From: Roseateles sp. YR242
GTDB lineage: Bacteria > Pseudomonadota > Gammaproteobacteria > Burkholderiales > Burkholderiaceae_C
DNA length: 64,000 nucleotides
Assembly: GCF_900109745.1 (NCBI RefSeq)
Contig: NZ_FOAV01000014.1
Coordinates: forward strand, 1-64,000
Direction: 5' to 3'
Both the position numbers and the translations under genes were made by a program. The notes below the pieces were generated by a model. The model was given only the letters and a program-made list of their open reading frames with translations. It had not been told where the DNA came from and made no database searches. Each line of letters begins with the position of its first letter. Within the stretch, counting starts at the first letter, position 1. Shown here piece after piece: positions 13,951 to 22,544 of the stretch.

Positions 13951-14364
13951 TCAGTTGTTCAGCCGCACGTCGGTGAAATATTGGCGCGGAGTCGTCGAAC
14001 CTGGCGGCTGCCAGGTGATGAGGATCCGCGCGTAATTGATGCTGGTGTTCGGCTGGGTGACCGAGCCGACACCGGTGGCCAGCCCCATGTCGGTGGGGCT
14101 GGCCACACGGGTCCTCCAGGCGGCCAGGGTGGCGGCAGGCACGTTCACCGAGCCACGCAGCCACATTTCCGTGGCCAGTTCGTTGGCCAGTGAGGCCGCA
14201 CGCTGGGCGTCATCGGTCGCCACGGTGGCCTGGGAGGCCTTGGCCATGACGGAGACCAGGCCCAGCAGGCCCAGCGTCATGACCAGGATGGCGCACAGGA
14301 TCTCGATCAGCGTCATGCCACGGGCACGGCGCCGGTGGGGCAGGGGGCGGAGTGTCGGCTTCAT
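13951..14364 (-). CDS. pilV: Minor pilin PilV
   Basis: The 137-residue product has the leader [16 protein letters not shown] followed by MTLIEILCAILVMTLGLLG, with Glu at +5. PilV is part of the minor pilin complex that initiates pilus assembly. Its start codon overlaps the fimT stop (ATGA at 14361-14364), and pilW begins 2 bases after its stop, so the genes are tightly coupled. The small size and the Ala-rich helix fit PilV-type minor pilins. Confidence 0.86.
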   Translation of the reverse strand: MKPTLRPLPHRRRARGMTLIEILCAILVMTLGLLGLVSVMAKASQATVATDDAQRAASLANELATEMWLRGSVNVPAATLAAWRTRVASPTDMGLATGVGSVTQPNTSINYARILITWQPPGSTTPRQYFTDVRLNN

Positions 14365-14987
14365 GTCGTAGGCGTCTGGTTGACGGCAGGGCACCCATCG
14401 GGTGCGGCGGAGGACAGACGGTTGGAATCGCAGGTGCGCACCGAACCCCCCAGGTTGATCCACACCTGCAGCTTCTTCACATTGGCCGTGCTGGTGGTGG
14501 TGTCCACGCCGTAAATGATCCGGTTGTCCGTGCCGGTGGTGCAGGCGACACCCACGCCGGTGATGCCGCTGGCGAGTGCTGTCGGGCGGCCGGCACCGCT
14601 GAAGCAGACCGCCGTCGGGCCGGTCACGGCCACGGTTGGCGCCGCTTCGGTCAGGCTGCCGCAGAACGCGACCGTGGCGCTTTCCGTGGAGACGATGGGC
14701 AGCAGTTTCACCACCCAGCGCGTGCCGGTGGATGACGCCTGCGCCGTACCGGTGCAGGTGGTGGCCGCCGTGCGGAAGAACACCACCTGGCGGAAGGTCC
14801 GGGAGGCTTCGGCCTGGGCCTGCTTGACAGCCACCTGCAGGCTGGTGGCCGTCGTGCGCAGCTGCGCATTGGCGGACCAGGCCCGCAGGCCCGGCATGGC
14901 CAAGGCGCTCAGCATGGCAATGATGGCCACGACGATCATCAGCTCCAGCAGGGTCAGCCCGCGGTGATGGCGGCGTGTCAATTGCAT
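14361..14987 (-). CDS. fimT: FimT/GspH-type minor pilin
   Basis: The 208-residue product has the short leader [10 protein letters not shown] and then [20 protein letters not shown], again with Glu at +5, followed by a GspH-like C-terminal domain with several cysteines. FimT/FimU proteins are minor pilins; FimT has also been tied to DNA binding during natural transformation in some bacteria, but nothing here decides that role. The start overlaps the end of pilE by 10 bases, and the end overlaps pilV by 4. Confidence 0.85.
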   Translation of the reverse strand: MQLTRRHHRGLTLLELMIVVAIIAMLSALAMPGLRAWSANAQLRTTATSLQVAVKQAQAEASRTFRQVVFFRTAATTCTGTAQASSTGTRWVVKLLPIVSTESATVAFCGSLTEAAPTVAVTGPTAVCFSGAGRPTALASGITGVGVACTTGTDNRIIYGVDTTTSTANVKKLQVWINLGGSVRTCDSNRLSSAAPDGCPAVNQTPTT

Positions 14988-15472
14988 GAGTCGCCCTTGC
15001 GCGTGATCCACTTCGTGCCGGTGCAGGTGGCGGTGTTCCAGCCCGGGGTGTTGGTGATCGTGGTGGTCTTGGAATCCAGCTGGTTTACCGTGTAGGTGAA
15101 GCCGGCGACGTTGCCGCTGCCCGTTGCGGTGAGCTTGTAGGCCGACGCGGTCACGTCGGCGGTCGGGCAGGTGATGGTGAACTTGCCCACCACCATGCCC
15201 GTGCTGACGGCGGCGCAGGGCGGAGAGGTGGTGCCGACGGCCTGATAGGTGCGGTAGTCCTGGTAGTACCGTTCCATGTCGGCCCGCATGTTGGTCAGGC
15301 CGGTGATGGCGTCCGTCACTGAACCACGAAGGACATAGTCCTTGTAGGCGGGCAAGGCCACCGCCAGCAGCACGCCGATGATGGCCACGACCACCATCAA
15401 TTCGATCAGCGTAAAACCGCGCTGACATGCATTTGCCAGCTTCTTAACTTTGAATTGCGCGTTCCCAAGCAT
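14978..15472 (-). CDS. pilE: Type IV pilin-like minor pilin PilE
   Basis: The 164-residue protein carries a 19-residue leader ending CQRG and the conserved [20 protein letters not shown] segment, with Glu at +5. The C-terminal region has four cysteines that could form pilin disulfides. AGGAG on the minus strand precedes ATG 15472 with good spacing. It is the first gene of the operon here, whereas in Pseudomonas pilE comes last. It could in principle be a major pilin, but the neighbouring minor-pilin genes favour PilE. A CRP-like palindrome lies about 100 bases upstream. Confidence 0.85.
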   Translation of the reverse strand: MLGNAQFKVKKLANACQRGFTLIELMVVVAIIGVLLAVALPAYKDYVLRGSVTDAITGLTNMRADMERYYQDYRTYQAVGTTSPPCAAVSTGMVVGKFTITCPTADVTASAYKLTATGSGNVAGFTYTVNQLDSKTTTITNTPGWNTATCTGTKWITRKGDSCN

Positions 15473-15790
15473 GAATCACTCCTGTTTGCAGAAATTATCG
15501 ACATCGACATGATGAAGACCAGTCCGCTCATCGCGCCTCGGGTTCCGCCCGTCTTGCGGGGTGCTTGATTTGTGAACTTCGTCACACTTGGCAGGGGAGA
15601 GACAATGCTTTTCCTGGCGGGGACGGTCACCGCCTTTCACCGCGTTCGTCACGGTTTTCCTCCTGGCGTCAAGGCGCTTCACGGAACTGTCGCAATTCCT
15701 CAGCGCCCGGGGTGAGCTCCGGCATCGATTCAGGCTTTACCCTATGATCCCGGCTCCCGGTCGGCCGCCCGCCCGCCGAACATCTGAACA
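15473..15790. other. Divergent control region between pilE and mlaF
   Basis: No gene is visible in this 318-base gap. It must contain the promoters of both divergent operons. For mlaF a possible -10 (TATGAT, 15743-15748) lies 43 bases before the start, without a clear -35. For pilE, GATAAT on the minus strand (15494-15499) is a possible -10 about 22 bases before the start. The only strong motif is the TGTGA-N6-TCACA palindrome listed separately. Confidence 0.5.
15571..15586. promoter_or_regulatory. CRP/Vfr-type palindrome upstream of the minor-pilin operon
   Basis: The 16 bases read TGTGA-ACTTCG-TCACA, matching both conserved half-sites of the CRP-family consensus TGTGA-N6-TCACA. The centre is about 106 bases upstream of the pilE start codon and about 212 upstream of mlaF. 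Vfr, a CRP homologue, controls type IV pilus genes in Pseudomonas, so a link to the pil operon is reasonable. No regulator gene is present in the window and binding is inferred from the match only. Confidence 0.6.
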
Positions 15791-16636
15791 ATGGCCTTTA
15801 CCGATCCCCATCCCACAACTCCAGCTGGTCCTCTGATTGAAGTAAGGGGTGTGACCTGCGGATATGCAGATCGCGTCATCCTGAGCAACGTCAATCTGAG
15901 CCTTGCCCGCGGCAAGGTGTTGGCGCTGATCGGCTCGTCCGGCGGCGGCAAGACCACGCTTTTGCGCCTGCTGACGCGGCAACTGCGGCCCCAGGCCGGC
16001 CAGGTGCTGTTCGACGGGCAGGATCTCGCACCCATGGCGCAGGACCAGCTCTACGCCCAGCGCCGTCGCATGGGCATGCTGTTCCAGTTTGGTGCGCTGT
16101 TCACCGATCTGAGTGTGTTCGAGAACGTGGCATTTCCCCTGCGGGAGCACACCACGTTGTCGGAACCGATGATCCGCGACCTGGTCCTGATGAAGCTCAA
16201 CGCGGTCGGCCTGCGCGGGGCCCGCGACCTGATGCCCAACGAGATCTCCGGCGGCATGGCGCGCCGGGTGGCCCTGGCCCGCGCCATCGCCCTGGACCCT
16301 GACCTGGTGCTGTATGACGAGCCCTTTGCCGGCCTGGACCCCATTTCGCTGGGCGTGACTGCCCGCCTGATCCGGGACCTGAACGACGCGCTGGGCCTGA
16401 CCAGCGTCATCGTCACCCACGACCTGCACGAGACCTTCGCCATCGCCGACCATGTGGTCATGGTGGCCAACGGCGGTGTGGTGGCCCAGGGCACACCGGA
16501 CGAACTTCGCTCCAGCGACGACCCGCTGGTACGCCAGTTCGTCAATGCCCAGCCTGATGGCCCCGTGCGGTTCCATCAGCCCGCGCCCTCCGTGCAGGCC
16601 GATTTCGGCATGCCTGAATCCGAGGAGGCCGCATGA
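15791..16636 (+). CDS. mlaF: Phospholipid ABC transporter ATP-binding protein MlaF
   Basis: MlaF powers the MlaFEDB inner-membrane complex that moves phospholipids between the inner membrane and the periplasmic carrier MlaC. The 281-residue ATPase shows Walker A GSSGGGKTT (48-56), the signature ISGGM (152-156), Walker B LVLYDE (172-177) and the H-loop His210. The C-terminal segment beyond residue 245 is a short extension of the type that contacts MlaB in this family. It is the first gene of a six-gene operon and overlaps mlaE by 4 bases (ATGA). Confidence 0.94.
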   Translation: MAFTDPHPTTPAGPLIEVRGVTCGYADRVILSNVNLSLARGKVLALIGSSGGGKTTLLRLLTRQLRPQAGQVLFDGQDLAPMAQDQLYAQRRRMGMLFQFGALFTDLSVFENVAFPLREHTTLSEPMIRDLVLMKLNAVGLRGARDLMPNEISGGMARRVALARAIALDPDLVLYDEPFAGLDPISLGVTARLIRDLNDALGLTSVIVTHDLHETFAIADHVVMVANGGVVAQGTPDELRSSDDPLVRQFVNAQPDGPVRFHQPAPSVQADFGMPESEEAA

Positions 16637-17412
16637 AGGCCCTGCCAACCGCTATCGGGCGTGGCCTGAGGCTCAAACTGGTCGATTGGGGCTCCTCCGC
16701 CCGTTTGCTGGCTCAGTTGGTGCTGGGCCTGGGCACCTGCCTGCGCCGGTTTGTGCTGGTGCGCGAACAGATCTTCTTCCTGGGCAACCGCTCGCTGTCC
16801 ATCATTGGCGTGTCCGGCCTGTTTGTCGGCTTCGTGCTGGCGCTGCAAGGCTACTACACGCTGCAGCGCTACGGCTCGGCCGAAGCAGTGGGCCTGCTGG
16901 TGGCACTCAGCTTGGTGCGTGAGCTGGGCCCCGTGGTGGCGGCACTGCTCTTTGCCGGGCGCGCCGGCACATCCCTGACCGCGGAAATCGGCCTGATGAA
17001 GGCCGGTGAACAGCTCAGCGCGATGGAAATGATGGCGGTGGACCCCATCAAGCGGGTCCTTGCACCGCGGTTCTGGGCCGGTTTCATTGCCATGCCCTTG
17101 CTGGCGGCCGTGTTCTCGGCCATCGGTATCGTGGGCGGCTGGCTGGTGGCGGTGCCGCTCATCGGTGTGGACTCGGGGTCGTTCTGGTCCCAGATGCAAG
17201 GCAACGTGGATGTCTTTGCCGATGTGGGCAACGGCGTGGTCAAGAGCCTGGTGTTTGGCCTGACGGTGAGCTTCGTGGCCCTGCTGCAAGGTTATGCCTG
17301 CAAGCCCACGCCGGAAGGCGTTTCCGAGGCCACCACACGGACGGTGGTGATTTCCTCGCTGGCCGTGCTGGCCCTGGACTTCATGCTGACGGCCATGATG
17401 TTTTCGATCTGA
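16633..17412 (+). CDS. mlaE: Phospholipid ABC transporter permease MlaE
   Basis: The 259-residue integral membrane protein belongs to the MlaE/YrbE permease family. The conserved core is visible in SLVRELGPVVAALLFAGR and the following EIGLMKAGEQLSAMEMM, which form the coupling region to MlaF. Five or six hydrophobic segments span the protein. Its ATG overlaps the mlaF stop, indicating coupled translation. It forms the membrane channel of the MlaFEDB complex. Confidence 0.94.
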   Translation: MKALPTAIGRGLRLKLVDWGSSARLLAQLVLGLGTCLRRFVLVREQIFFLGNRSLSIIGVSGLFVGFVLALQGYYTLQRYGSAEAVGLLVALSLVRELGPVVAALLFAGRAGTSLTAEIGLMKAGEQLSAMEMMAVDPIKRVLAPRFWAGFIAMPLLAAVFSAIGIVGGWLVAVPLIGVDSGSFWSQMQGNVDVFADVGNGVVKSLVFGLTVSFVALLQGYACKPTPEGVSEATTRTVVISSLAVLALDFMLTAMMFSI

Positions 17413-17448
17413 GCGGGCGCCAACGCCTGGTCCGCTGTCTCGCGTATT

Positions 17449-17480
17449 TTTTGATTTCGTTTTGATTTCGATTTGATCCG
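17449..17480. repeat. Short tandem repeat just upstream of mlaD
   Basis: Two perfect copies of TTTTGATTTCG (17449-17459 and 17460-17470) and a partial third (ATTTGATCCG, 17471-17480) fill the mlaE-mlaD gap. The third copy merges into the GGAG ribosome site at 17480-17483, so copy number would change the spacing upstream of the ribosome site. Confidence 0.7.
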
Positions 17481-17489
17481 GAGTTGCAG

Positions 17490-17966
17490 ATGCAATCCTC
17501 TCGTTATGACGCCTGGGTCGGTTTCTTTGTGCTGCTTGGCGGCGCGGCGCTGCTGTTCCTGGCCCTGAAGGCCGGCAATCTGCTCAGCCTGAACCTGGAA
17601 GACACCTATACCGTCACCGCCAAGTTCGACAACATCGGCGGCCTGAAACCCCGCGCCGCCGTCAAGAGCGCTGGTGTGGTGGTCGGCCGTGTGGATTCGA
17701 TCAGCTTCGACGACAAGAGCTTTCAGGCTCGTGTGGTACTGAAGTTGAACCAGGGTGTCGCCTTTCCCAAGGACAGCTCGGCCAAGATCCTGACCTCCGG
17801 TTTGCTGGGTGAGCAGTACATCGGCCTGGAGCCGGGGGCTGACGAGAAGAATCTGGCGGCGGGCGACATGATCAAGCAGACCCAGTCCGCTGTCGTGCTG
17901 GAAAACCTGATCGGCCAATTCCTCTATAACAAGGCGGCCGATGCTTCTTCGGGAGAGAACAAATGA
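17490..17966 (+). CDS. mlaD: MCE-domain substrate-binding protein MlaD
   Basis: The 158-residue protein has one N-terminal transmembrane helix (about residues 8-27) and a single MCE domain (about 38-117) containing YTVTAKFDNIGGLKPRAAVK and SGLLGEQYIGLEPG. In known systems six MlaD subunits form a periplasmic ring that passes lipid between MlaE and MlaC. ATG 17490 is preceded by GGAG at 17480-17483; an in-frame TTG at 17484 abuts that site and is unlikely to be used. It overlaps mlaA by 4 bases. Confidence 0.93.
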   Translation: MQSSRYDAWVGFFVLLGGAALLFLALKAGNLLSLNLEDTYTVTAKFDNIGGLKPRAAVKSAGVVVGRVDSISFDDKSFQARVVLKLNQGVAFPKDSSAKILTSGLLGEQYIGLEPGADEKNLAAGDMIKQTQSAVVLENLIGQFLYNKAADASSGENK

Positions 17967-19009
17967 CGCACAACGTCTCCTTCGACCTGCGTGCCGGGTG
18001 GTTGAGCGCTGCACTGCTGGCCGCCGCCTTGGCGGCCCCGGCAGCGCACGCCAACGCGGCACCAGACGCCGCGCTGGAACAGGGGCAGGCCCAGGCGGCT
18101 GAAGCCGCCGACCAGGCCGCTTCCGGCGCGGACGCCTCCGCAGGCGCCGCTGCGGTGCCGCCGCCCGCCGAGGCCACCGACGCCGAATCGGCAGCGCCCG
18201 CTGCCGCGCCTGCATCGGCCGCTTCCGGTGCTGAAGGCGCCGCTGGTGACACCAAAGTGCCCGCTGCTGCCGGCCAGGCCGGTCAGGCTGCACAGGCCGT
18301 GCAGCAGGGCGACGCCCCGCTGCCGGCGCCCGGCCCGCGTGTGCGCAACCGGCTGGACCCGTGGGAAGGCTGGAACCGCAAGGTGTTCCATTTCAATGAG
18401 AAGCTGGACGAGAACGTGCTGCGTCCTGTCGCCACGGCCTACAGCCAGCTGGTGCCGTCACCGGCGCGCCAGGCGGTGGACAACTTCTTCGGCAATTTCT
18501 CGGACGCATGGTCGGCCGTCAACCTGTTCCTGCAGGGGCGGTTCAAGACCGGTGCCCAGCAGACCATGCGGGTGGCCGTCAACAGCGTGCTGGGTCTGGC
18601 TGGCCTGATCGACATCGCCACTCCGGCGGGCCTGGAGAAGACCTCCGAAGACCTGGGCCGCACCCTGGGCTACTGGGGTGTGAAGACCGGCCCCTACATC
18701 GTCTGGCCGCTGCTTGGCCCGTCGAACCTGCGGGATTCGGTGACGCTGCCCGTCAATATCTATTACTCGCCGGCTTATCTGTTTGATGACGGCGAATACA
18801 AGGTGGCCATCTCCGCCCTGCAACTCATCAACACCCGTGCCGGCCTGCTGAAGGTGACGGACATGCTGGATGGCATTGCGCTGGACAAGTACACCTTTGT
18901 CCGCGACGCCTATATGCAGCGCCGCACCATCAAGGCGCGTTCCAGCAGCGACGACGAGGAAGACGACTACGAAGTCATCACCCCGGACGAGAAGCCGGCC
19001 ACGCCCTGA
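17963..19009 (+). CDS. mlaA: MlaA/VacJ-family outer-membrane phospholipid protein without lipobox
   Basis: MlaA removes mislocalised phospholipid from the outer leaflet of the outer membrane and hands it to MlaC. The conserved domain runs from about residue 128 (NRLDPWEGWNRKVFHFNEKL) to about 320 and includes FFGNFSDAW and the segment DLGRTLGYWGVKTGPY. The start is unusual: residues 1-30 look like a signal peptidase I signal (ending AHA), and there is no cysteine anywhere in the 348 residues, whereas the family is normally lipidated. Residues 32-125 are a very Ala-rich, low-complexity linker with no matching domain. The C-terminus is acidic (DDEEDDYE). It lies inside the mla operon, starting in an ATGA overlap with mlaD. 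Confidence 0.92.
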   Translation: MTHNVSFDLRAGWLSAALLAAALAAPAAHANAAPDAALEQGQAQAAEAADQAASGADASAGAAAVPPPAEATDAESAAPAAAPASAASGAEGAAGDTKVPAAAGQAGQAAQAVQQGDAPLPAPGPRVRNRLDPWEGWNRKVFHFNEKLDENVLRPVATAYSQLVPSPARQAVDNFFGNFSDAWSAVNLFLQGRFKTGAQQTMRVAVNSVLGLAGLIDIATPAGLEKTSEDLGRTLGYWGVKTGPYIVWPLLGPSNLRDSVTLPVNIYYSPAYLFDDGEYKVAISALQLINTRAGLLKVTDMLDGIALDKYTFVRDAYMQRRTIKARSSSDDEEDDYEVITPDEKPATP

Positions 19010-19084
19010 GGCGCGGAAGCCGGTACACCCATCATGGACCTGGCACGTTGTAGCCATGTCCCTGCCTAGAGAGAAAGGACAAGC

Positions 19085-19729
19085 ATGATTTCCACCAAAC
19101 GCCTGTTGCTGAAGCTGGCCCTGTCTGTGGCCGCCGTGAGCCCGCTGGCTGCCTTTGCCGCTGACGGCAGCGCCCCCGATCAACTGATCCGACAGCTCTC
19201 CATCGAGACGCTGGATGCGGTCAAGACCGACAAGTCCATCCAGAGCGGCGATGTCAACAAGCTCATGGAGCTGGTGGACACCAAGGTGATGCCGCACGTG
19301 GACTTCCAGCGCATCACGGCCTCGGCGGTGGGGCGCTTCTGGCGCCAGGCCACCCCGGAGCAGAAGCAACGCCTGCAGGACGAATTCAAGACCCTGCTGG
19401 TGCGCACCTACGCCGGTGCCCTGACGCAAGTGCGTGACCAGACCATTGCCCTCAAGCCCCTGCGCGCAGCGCCGGAGGATACGGAAGTGGTCGTGCGCAC
19501 CGAGATCCGCGGCCGTGGAGACCCGATCCAGCTGGACTACCGTCTGGAGAAGACCGACGCTGGCTGGAAGATCTATGACGTGAATGTGCTGGGCATCTGG
19601 CTGGCCGATCAGTACCGCAACAGCTTCGCCCAGGAAATCAATGCCAAGGGCATCGATGGCCTGATCAAGGCGCTGGCTGAGCGCAACGCCAAGCCGGCCC
19701 CGGCCGCTTCGGCACCCAAGAAGGGTTGA
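19085..19729 (+). CDS. mlaC: Periplasmic phospholipid-binding protein MlaC
   Basis: MlaC shuttles phospholipid across the periplasm between MlaA and MlaFEDB. The 214-residue protein has a Sec signal peptide (cleavage near AFA-A, residues 25-26) and the MlaC fold, with markers VMPHVDFQRITASAVG, FKTLLVRTYAGAL and YDVNVLGIWLADQYR. The ribosome site GAGAAAGG precedes ATG 19085. The 75-base gap after mlaA shows no clear terminator, so it is probably in the same transcript. Confidence 0.93.
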   Translation: MISTKRLLLKLALSVAAVSPLAAFAADGSAPDQLIRQLSIETLDAVKTDKSIQSGDVNKLMELVDTKVMPHVDFQRITASAVGRFWRQATPEQKQRLQDEFKTLLVRTYAGALTQVRDQTIALKPLRAAPEDTEVVVRTEIRGRGDPIQLDYRLEKTDAGWKIYDVNVLGIWLADQYRNSFAQEINAKGIDGLIKALAERNAKPAPAASAPKKG

Positions 19730-19733
19730 GGCG

Positions 19734-20048
19734 ATGCTGAAGCTGCCTGCCCGGCTGCGCATGGATAACGTGCCGCAGGTCTGGGCTCAGCTCGAAGGCG
19801 CATTGCGCGCCGAGATGGTCCAGGTCGGCAATGCCGCCGGCCGGTCCGTCAGCCTGGACGCGAGCGGGTTGAACGATTTCGACTCCGCCGCGCTCAGCCT
19901 GCTGCTCAGCGCCTTGCGCATGTGTGGCCAGAACGACTGGCAACTGGAATTGCTGCAGCCGCCCCGCAAGTTGCGCGAGCTCGCGCGGGTCTACGGCCTG
20001 GAATCGCTGTTCTGGGCTGATGCGCCCCCGCATGAGGTGGAAGCCTGA
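19734..20048 (+). CDS. mlaB: STAS-domain protein MlaB
   Basis: The 104-residue cytoplasmic protein is a single STAS domain with the conserved core VSLDASGLNDFDSAALSLLL (residues about 40-59). MlaB binds MlaF and stabilises or activates the transporter. It begins 4 bases after the mlaC stop and closes the operon, with a terminator 28 bases downstream. STAS domains are hard to assign in isolation; the operon position settles the identity. Confidence 0.88.
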   Translation: MLKLPARLRMDNVPQVWAQLEGALRAEMVQVGNAAGRSVSLDASGLNDFDSAALSLLLSALRMCGQNDWQLELLQPPRKLRELARVYGLESLFWADAPPHEVEA

Positions 20049-20075
20049 CGCGGTTTTCACTTCTGCAGCAACACC

Positions 20076-20105
20076 AACGGGGCCTGACGCCCCGTTTGTT
20101 TTTGG
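20076..20105 (+). terminator. Rho-independent terminator of the mla operon
   Basis: AACGGGGC (20076-20083) pairs with GCCCCGTT (20089-20096) around a 5-base loop, followed by a T-rich tract at 20095-20103. Confidence 0.88.
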
Positions 20106-20135
20106 CGATCGCGACAACAGCGGGTGTGCCGGCGA

Positions 20136-21002
20136 CTACTGTGCGTAACGCTTGCTGCGCAGGTTCTTCTTGATCTCCTGCAGCATGGGGCGAAGGTTTT
20201 CGCCCAGGCGCAGCGCCACGCCGGTCGTCAGGATGTCCACCACGATCAGGTGCAGCAGGCGCGACACCATCGGGCTGTAGCGGTCGTAGTCCTCCGGGTG
20301 GTCCACCGCCAGCAGCACCTGGCCGGGCAACTGCCCCATCTGTGCCAGCGGTGAGCCGCTGGCGGTGATGATGATGGTGGTGGCGCCCTTCTTGCGCGCG
20401 ATCTCCGCGGCGTCCATCAAGTCGCGGCTGCGGCCGGAGTTGGAGATGACTACCGCGCAATCGCCAGCGCCCAGCATGGTGGCGCTCATCAGCTGAATGT
20501 GGCCGTCACTGCAGGCGAAGGTGTTCACGCCCAGGCGAAAGAACTTGTGCTGGGCATCCATGGCGACGATGCCGGAATTGCCCACGCCGTAGAACTCGAT
20601 GCGCTTTTGCTGCCTGCCGGCTTCGGAGAGCGCGCCAATGGCCCGGTCGAAGGCATGGCTGGCGGCATCGTTGCGGTAGTGCAGCAGTGCGGCAACGGCG
20701 TTGTCGACCACCTTCACGATCAGATCGCCGGGCTTGTCGTCCTCGTCCACCGCGCGGTGCACAAAGGGCACGCCTTCGTTGACGCTGCCCGCCAGCTTCA
20801 GCTTGAAGTCGGCCAGGCCGTCATACCCCACGCTGCGGCAAAAGCGCACCACTGTCGGTTTGCTCACATGCGAGCGGTCCGCCAACTCGCTGACGGGCAG
20901 GCTGGCGAAAGCGCGCGGATCGGCGAGCAGCAGTTTGGCCACCCGCTGTTCGGCGGGCGGCAAGGCCGGCAGTGCGGCCTTGATACGTTCCAGCATGCTC
21001 AT
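20136..21002 (-). CDS. hexR: RpiR-family transcriptional regulator, HexR type
   Basis: The 288-residue regulator has an N-terminal RpiR helix-turn-helix (residues about 1-77, ADRSHVSKPTVVRFCRSVGY) and a SIS sugar-phosphate-binding domain (about 120-255, with VGNSGIVA and VISNSGRSRD). HexR represses glucose-catabolism genes and is released by KDPG in Pseudomonas and Shewanella. It lies directly downstream of zwf on the same strand, and a palindrome of the HexR type lies in the zwf-tal promoter region. ATG 21002 is preceded by AGGAG with normal spacing; the ORF is open farther upstream but without a better start. Confidence 0.85.
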   Translation of the reverse strand: MSMLERIKAALPALPPAEQRVAKLLLADPRAFASLPVSELADRSHVSKPTVVRFCRSVGYDGLADFKLKLAGSVNEGVPFVHRAVDEDDKPGDLIVKVVDNAVAALLHYRNDAASHAFDRAIGALSEAGRQQKRIEFYGVGNSGIVAMDAQHKFFRLGVNTFACSDGHIQLMSATMLGAGDCAVVISNSGRSRDLMDAAEIARKKGATTIIITASGSPLAQMGQLPGQVLLAVDHPEDYDRYSPMVSRLLHLIVVDILTTGVALRLGENLRPMLQEIKKNLRSKRYAQ

Positions 21003-21054
21003 GTCAGGCGCTCCTGAGGCGCCCGTGGGCGAAGAGGCCCATGCGGGTGAGGGC

Positions 21055-22500
21055 TCAGCACTCTTCGATCCAGGAATGCCCGTCACGCGCCACCAGTGCG
21101 CTGGCGGCCGGCGGCCCCCAGGTGCCCGCCACATAGGTGCGCGGCCCGGTGCTGTCGCTTTTCCAGTAGTTCAGGATGGGCTCCACCCATTTCCAGGCCT
21201 GCTCCTGCTCGTCGCTGCGGACAAAGAGGTTCAGTCGTCCGGCGATGGCGTCCAGCAGCAGGCGCTCATAGGCACCCACCCGGTTGGTGGCGAAGGCCTT
21301 GTCGAAGTCCAGGTCCAGGGACACCGGGCTCAGCGGCTCGGAGCTGGATCCGCCCTTGGCGGCCATCAGTTGCAGCTCCAGGCCATCTTCCGGCTGCAGC
21401 TTGATGATCAGGCGGTTGGGGCAGCTGCCCCCCGGGAAGATCGGGTGCGGTACCGGGCGAAAGTTGATGACGATCTGGGCGTCCCGCGCCGCGAGCCGCT
21501 TGCCGGTGCGCAGGTAGAAGGGCACGCCGGCCCAGCGCCAGTTCTGCACTTCGGTGCGCAGCGCAACAAAGGTCTCGGTGTGGCTGCCTGCCGGTACCTT
21601 GGATTCGTCCAGGTAGCCCGGCACCTGCTTGCCTTCGGACGTGCCGGCGCGGTACTGGCCACGCACCACGTCGCGCGCCACCGTCTCGGGCGTGAACGGC
21701 TTGAGTGAGCGCAGCACCTTGAGCTTCTCGTCGCGGATGGCGTCGGCGTCGTTGCTGGAGGGGGCCTCCATCGCAATCATGGTCAGCAGTTGCAGCGCAT
21801 GGTTCTGGATCATGTCGCGCAACGCACCGGTGCCGTCGTAGAACGGGCCGCGGGTGCCCACGCCCAGCGATTCCGCCAGCGTGATCTGGATGTTGGCGAT
21901 GCTGTCCCGGCGCCACAGCGGTTCGAACAGGGCGTTGCCGAAGCGCAGCGCCATCAGGTTCTGTACCGAGGGCTTGCCCAGATAGTGGTCGATGCGGAAG
22001 GCCTGCGTCTCATCGAAGACACTGCGCACGACGCGGTTGATCTGCTGCGCGCTGGCCAGGTCATGACCCAGGGGCTTTTCCAGCACCACGCGGACTTTCG
22101 GGCCGTTCAGGCCGGCGGCACCGAGTTGCTCGCAGATCTGGGTAAAGAGATGAGGGCTGGTGGCCAGGTACAGGACCACGGTATCGGCGTTGCGCTCACC
22201 CAGCCATTCCTTGAGGCGCTGGTAGTGGTCCGGCTGGGACAGATCCATGCGGCGGTAGTGCACCAGGGCCGCAAAACGCTCGAATTCCTCGTCCGAGGGG
22301 CGCTTGCCTTCGTCCACTTCCCGGAAGCGTTCTTTCAGCCATTCGCGATAACGCTCGTCCGGCATTTCGTCCCGGGCCACGGCCAGGATGCGGCCGTTCT
22401 CAGGCAGCTTGCCGTGCCGGAAGGCCTGAAACAGCGCTGGCATGAGCTTTCGCCAGGTCAGGTCACCAGTGCCACCAAAAAGGACGAGATCGAAGGACAT
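21055..22500 (-). CDS. zwf: Glucose-6-phosphate 1-dehydrogenase
   Basis: Zwf oxidises glucose-6-phosphate to 6-phosphogluconolactone with NADP or NAD and opens the pentose-phosphate and Entner-Doudoroff routes. The 481-residue protein has the nucleotide motif GGTGDL (9-14), EKPLGHD (141-147) and the active-site signature RIDHYLGK (169-176). ATG 22500 fits the usual [10 protein letters not shown] start; the upstream extension of the frame is not conserved-looking. hexR follows 52 bases after its stop, probably in the same transcript. Its promoter region is shared with the divergent tal. Confidence 0.96.
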   Translation of the reverse strand: MSFDLVLFGGTGDLTWRKLMPALFQAFRHGKLPENGRILAVARDEMPDERYREWLKERFREVDEGKRPSDEEFERFAALVHYRRMDLSQPDHYQRLKEWLGERNADTVVLYLATSPHLFTQICEQLGAAGLNGPKVRVVLEKPLGHDLASAQQINRVVRSVFDETQAFRIDHYLGKPSVQNLMALRFGNALFEPLWRRDSIANIQITLAESLGVGTRGPFYDGTGALRDMIQNHALQLLTMIAMEAPSSNDADAIRDEKLKVLRSLKPFTPETVARDVVRGQYRAGTSEGKQVPGYLDESKVPAGSHTETFVALRTEVQNWRWAGVPFYLRTGKRLAARDAQIVINFRPVPHPIFPGGSCPNRLIIKLQPEDGLELQLMAAKGGSSSEPLSPVSLDLDFDKAFATNRVGAYERLLLDAIAGRLNLFVRSDEQEQAWKWVEPILNYWKSDSTGPRTYVAGTWGPPAASALVARDGHSWIEEC

Positions 22501-22544
22501 GTGCGCGGCGCCCCTGCGAGGGAGCGCGGAAGTTGGCTGACGTC

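Noticed and set aside
15587..15612. Sigma-54 promoter upstream of pilE or mlaF
   Set aside because: TGGCAG and a downstream GC pair are present, but the GG-to-GC spacing does not match -24/-12.
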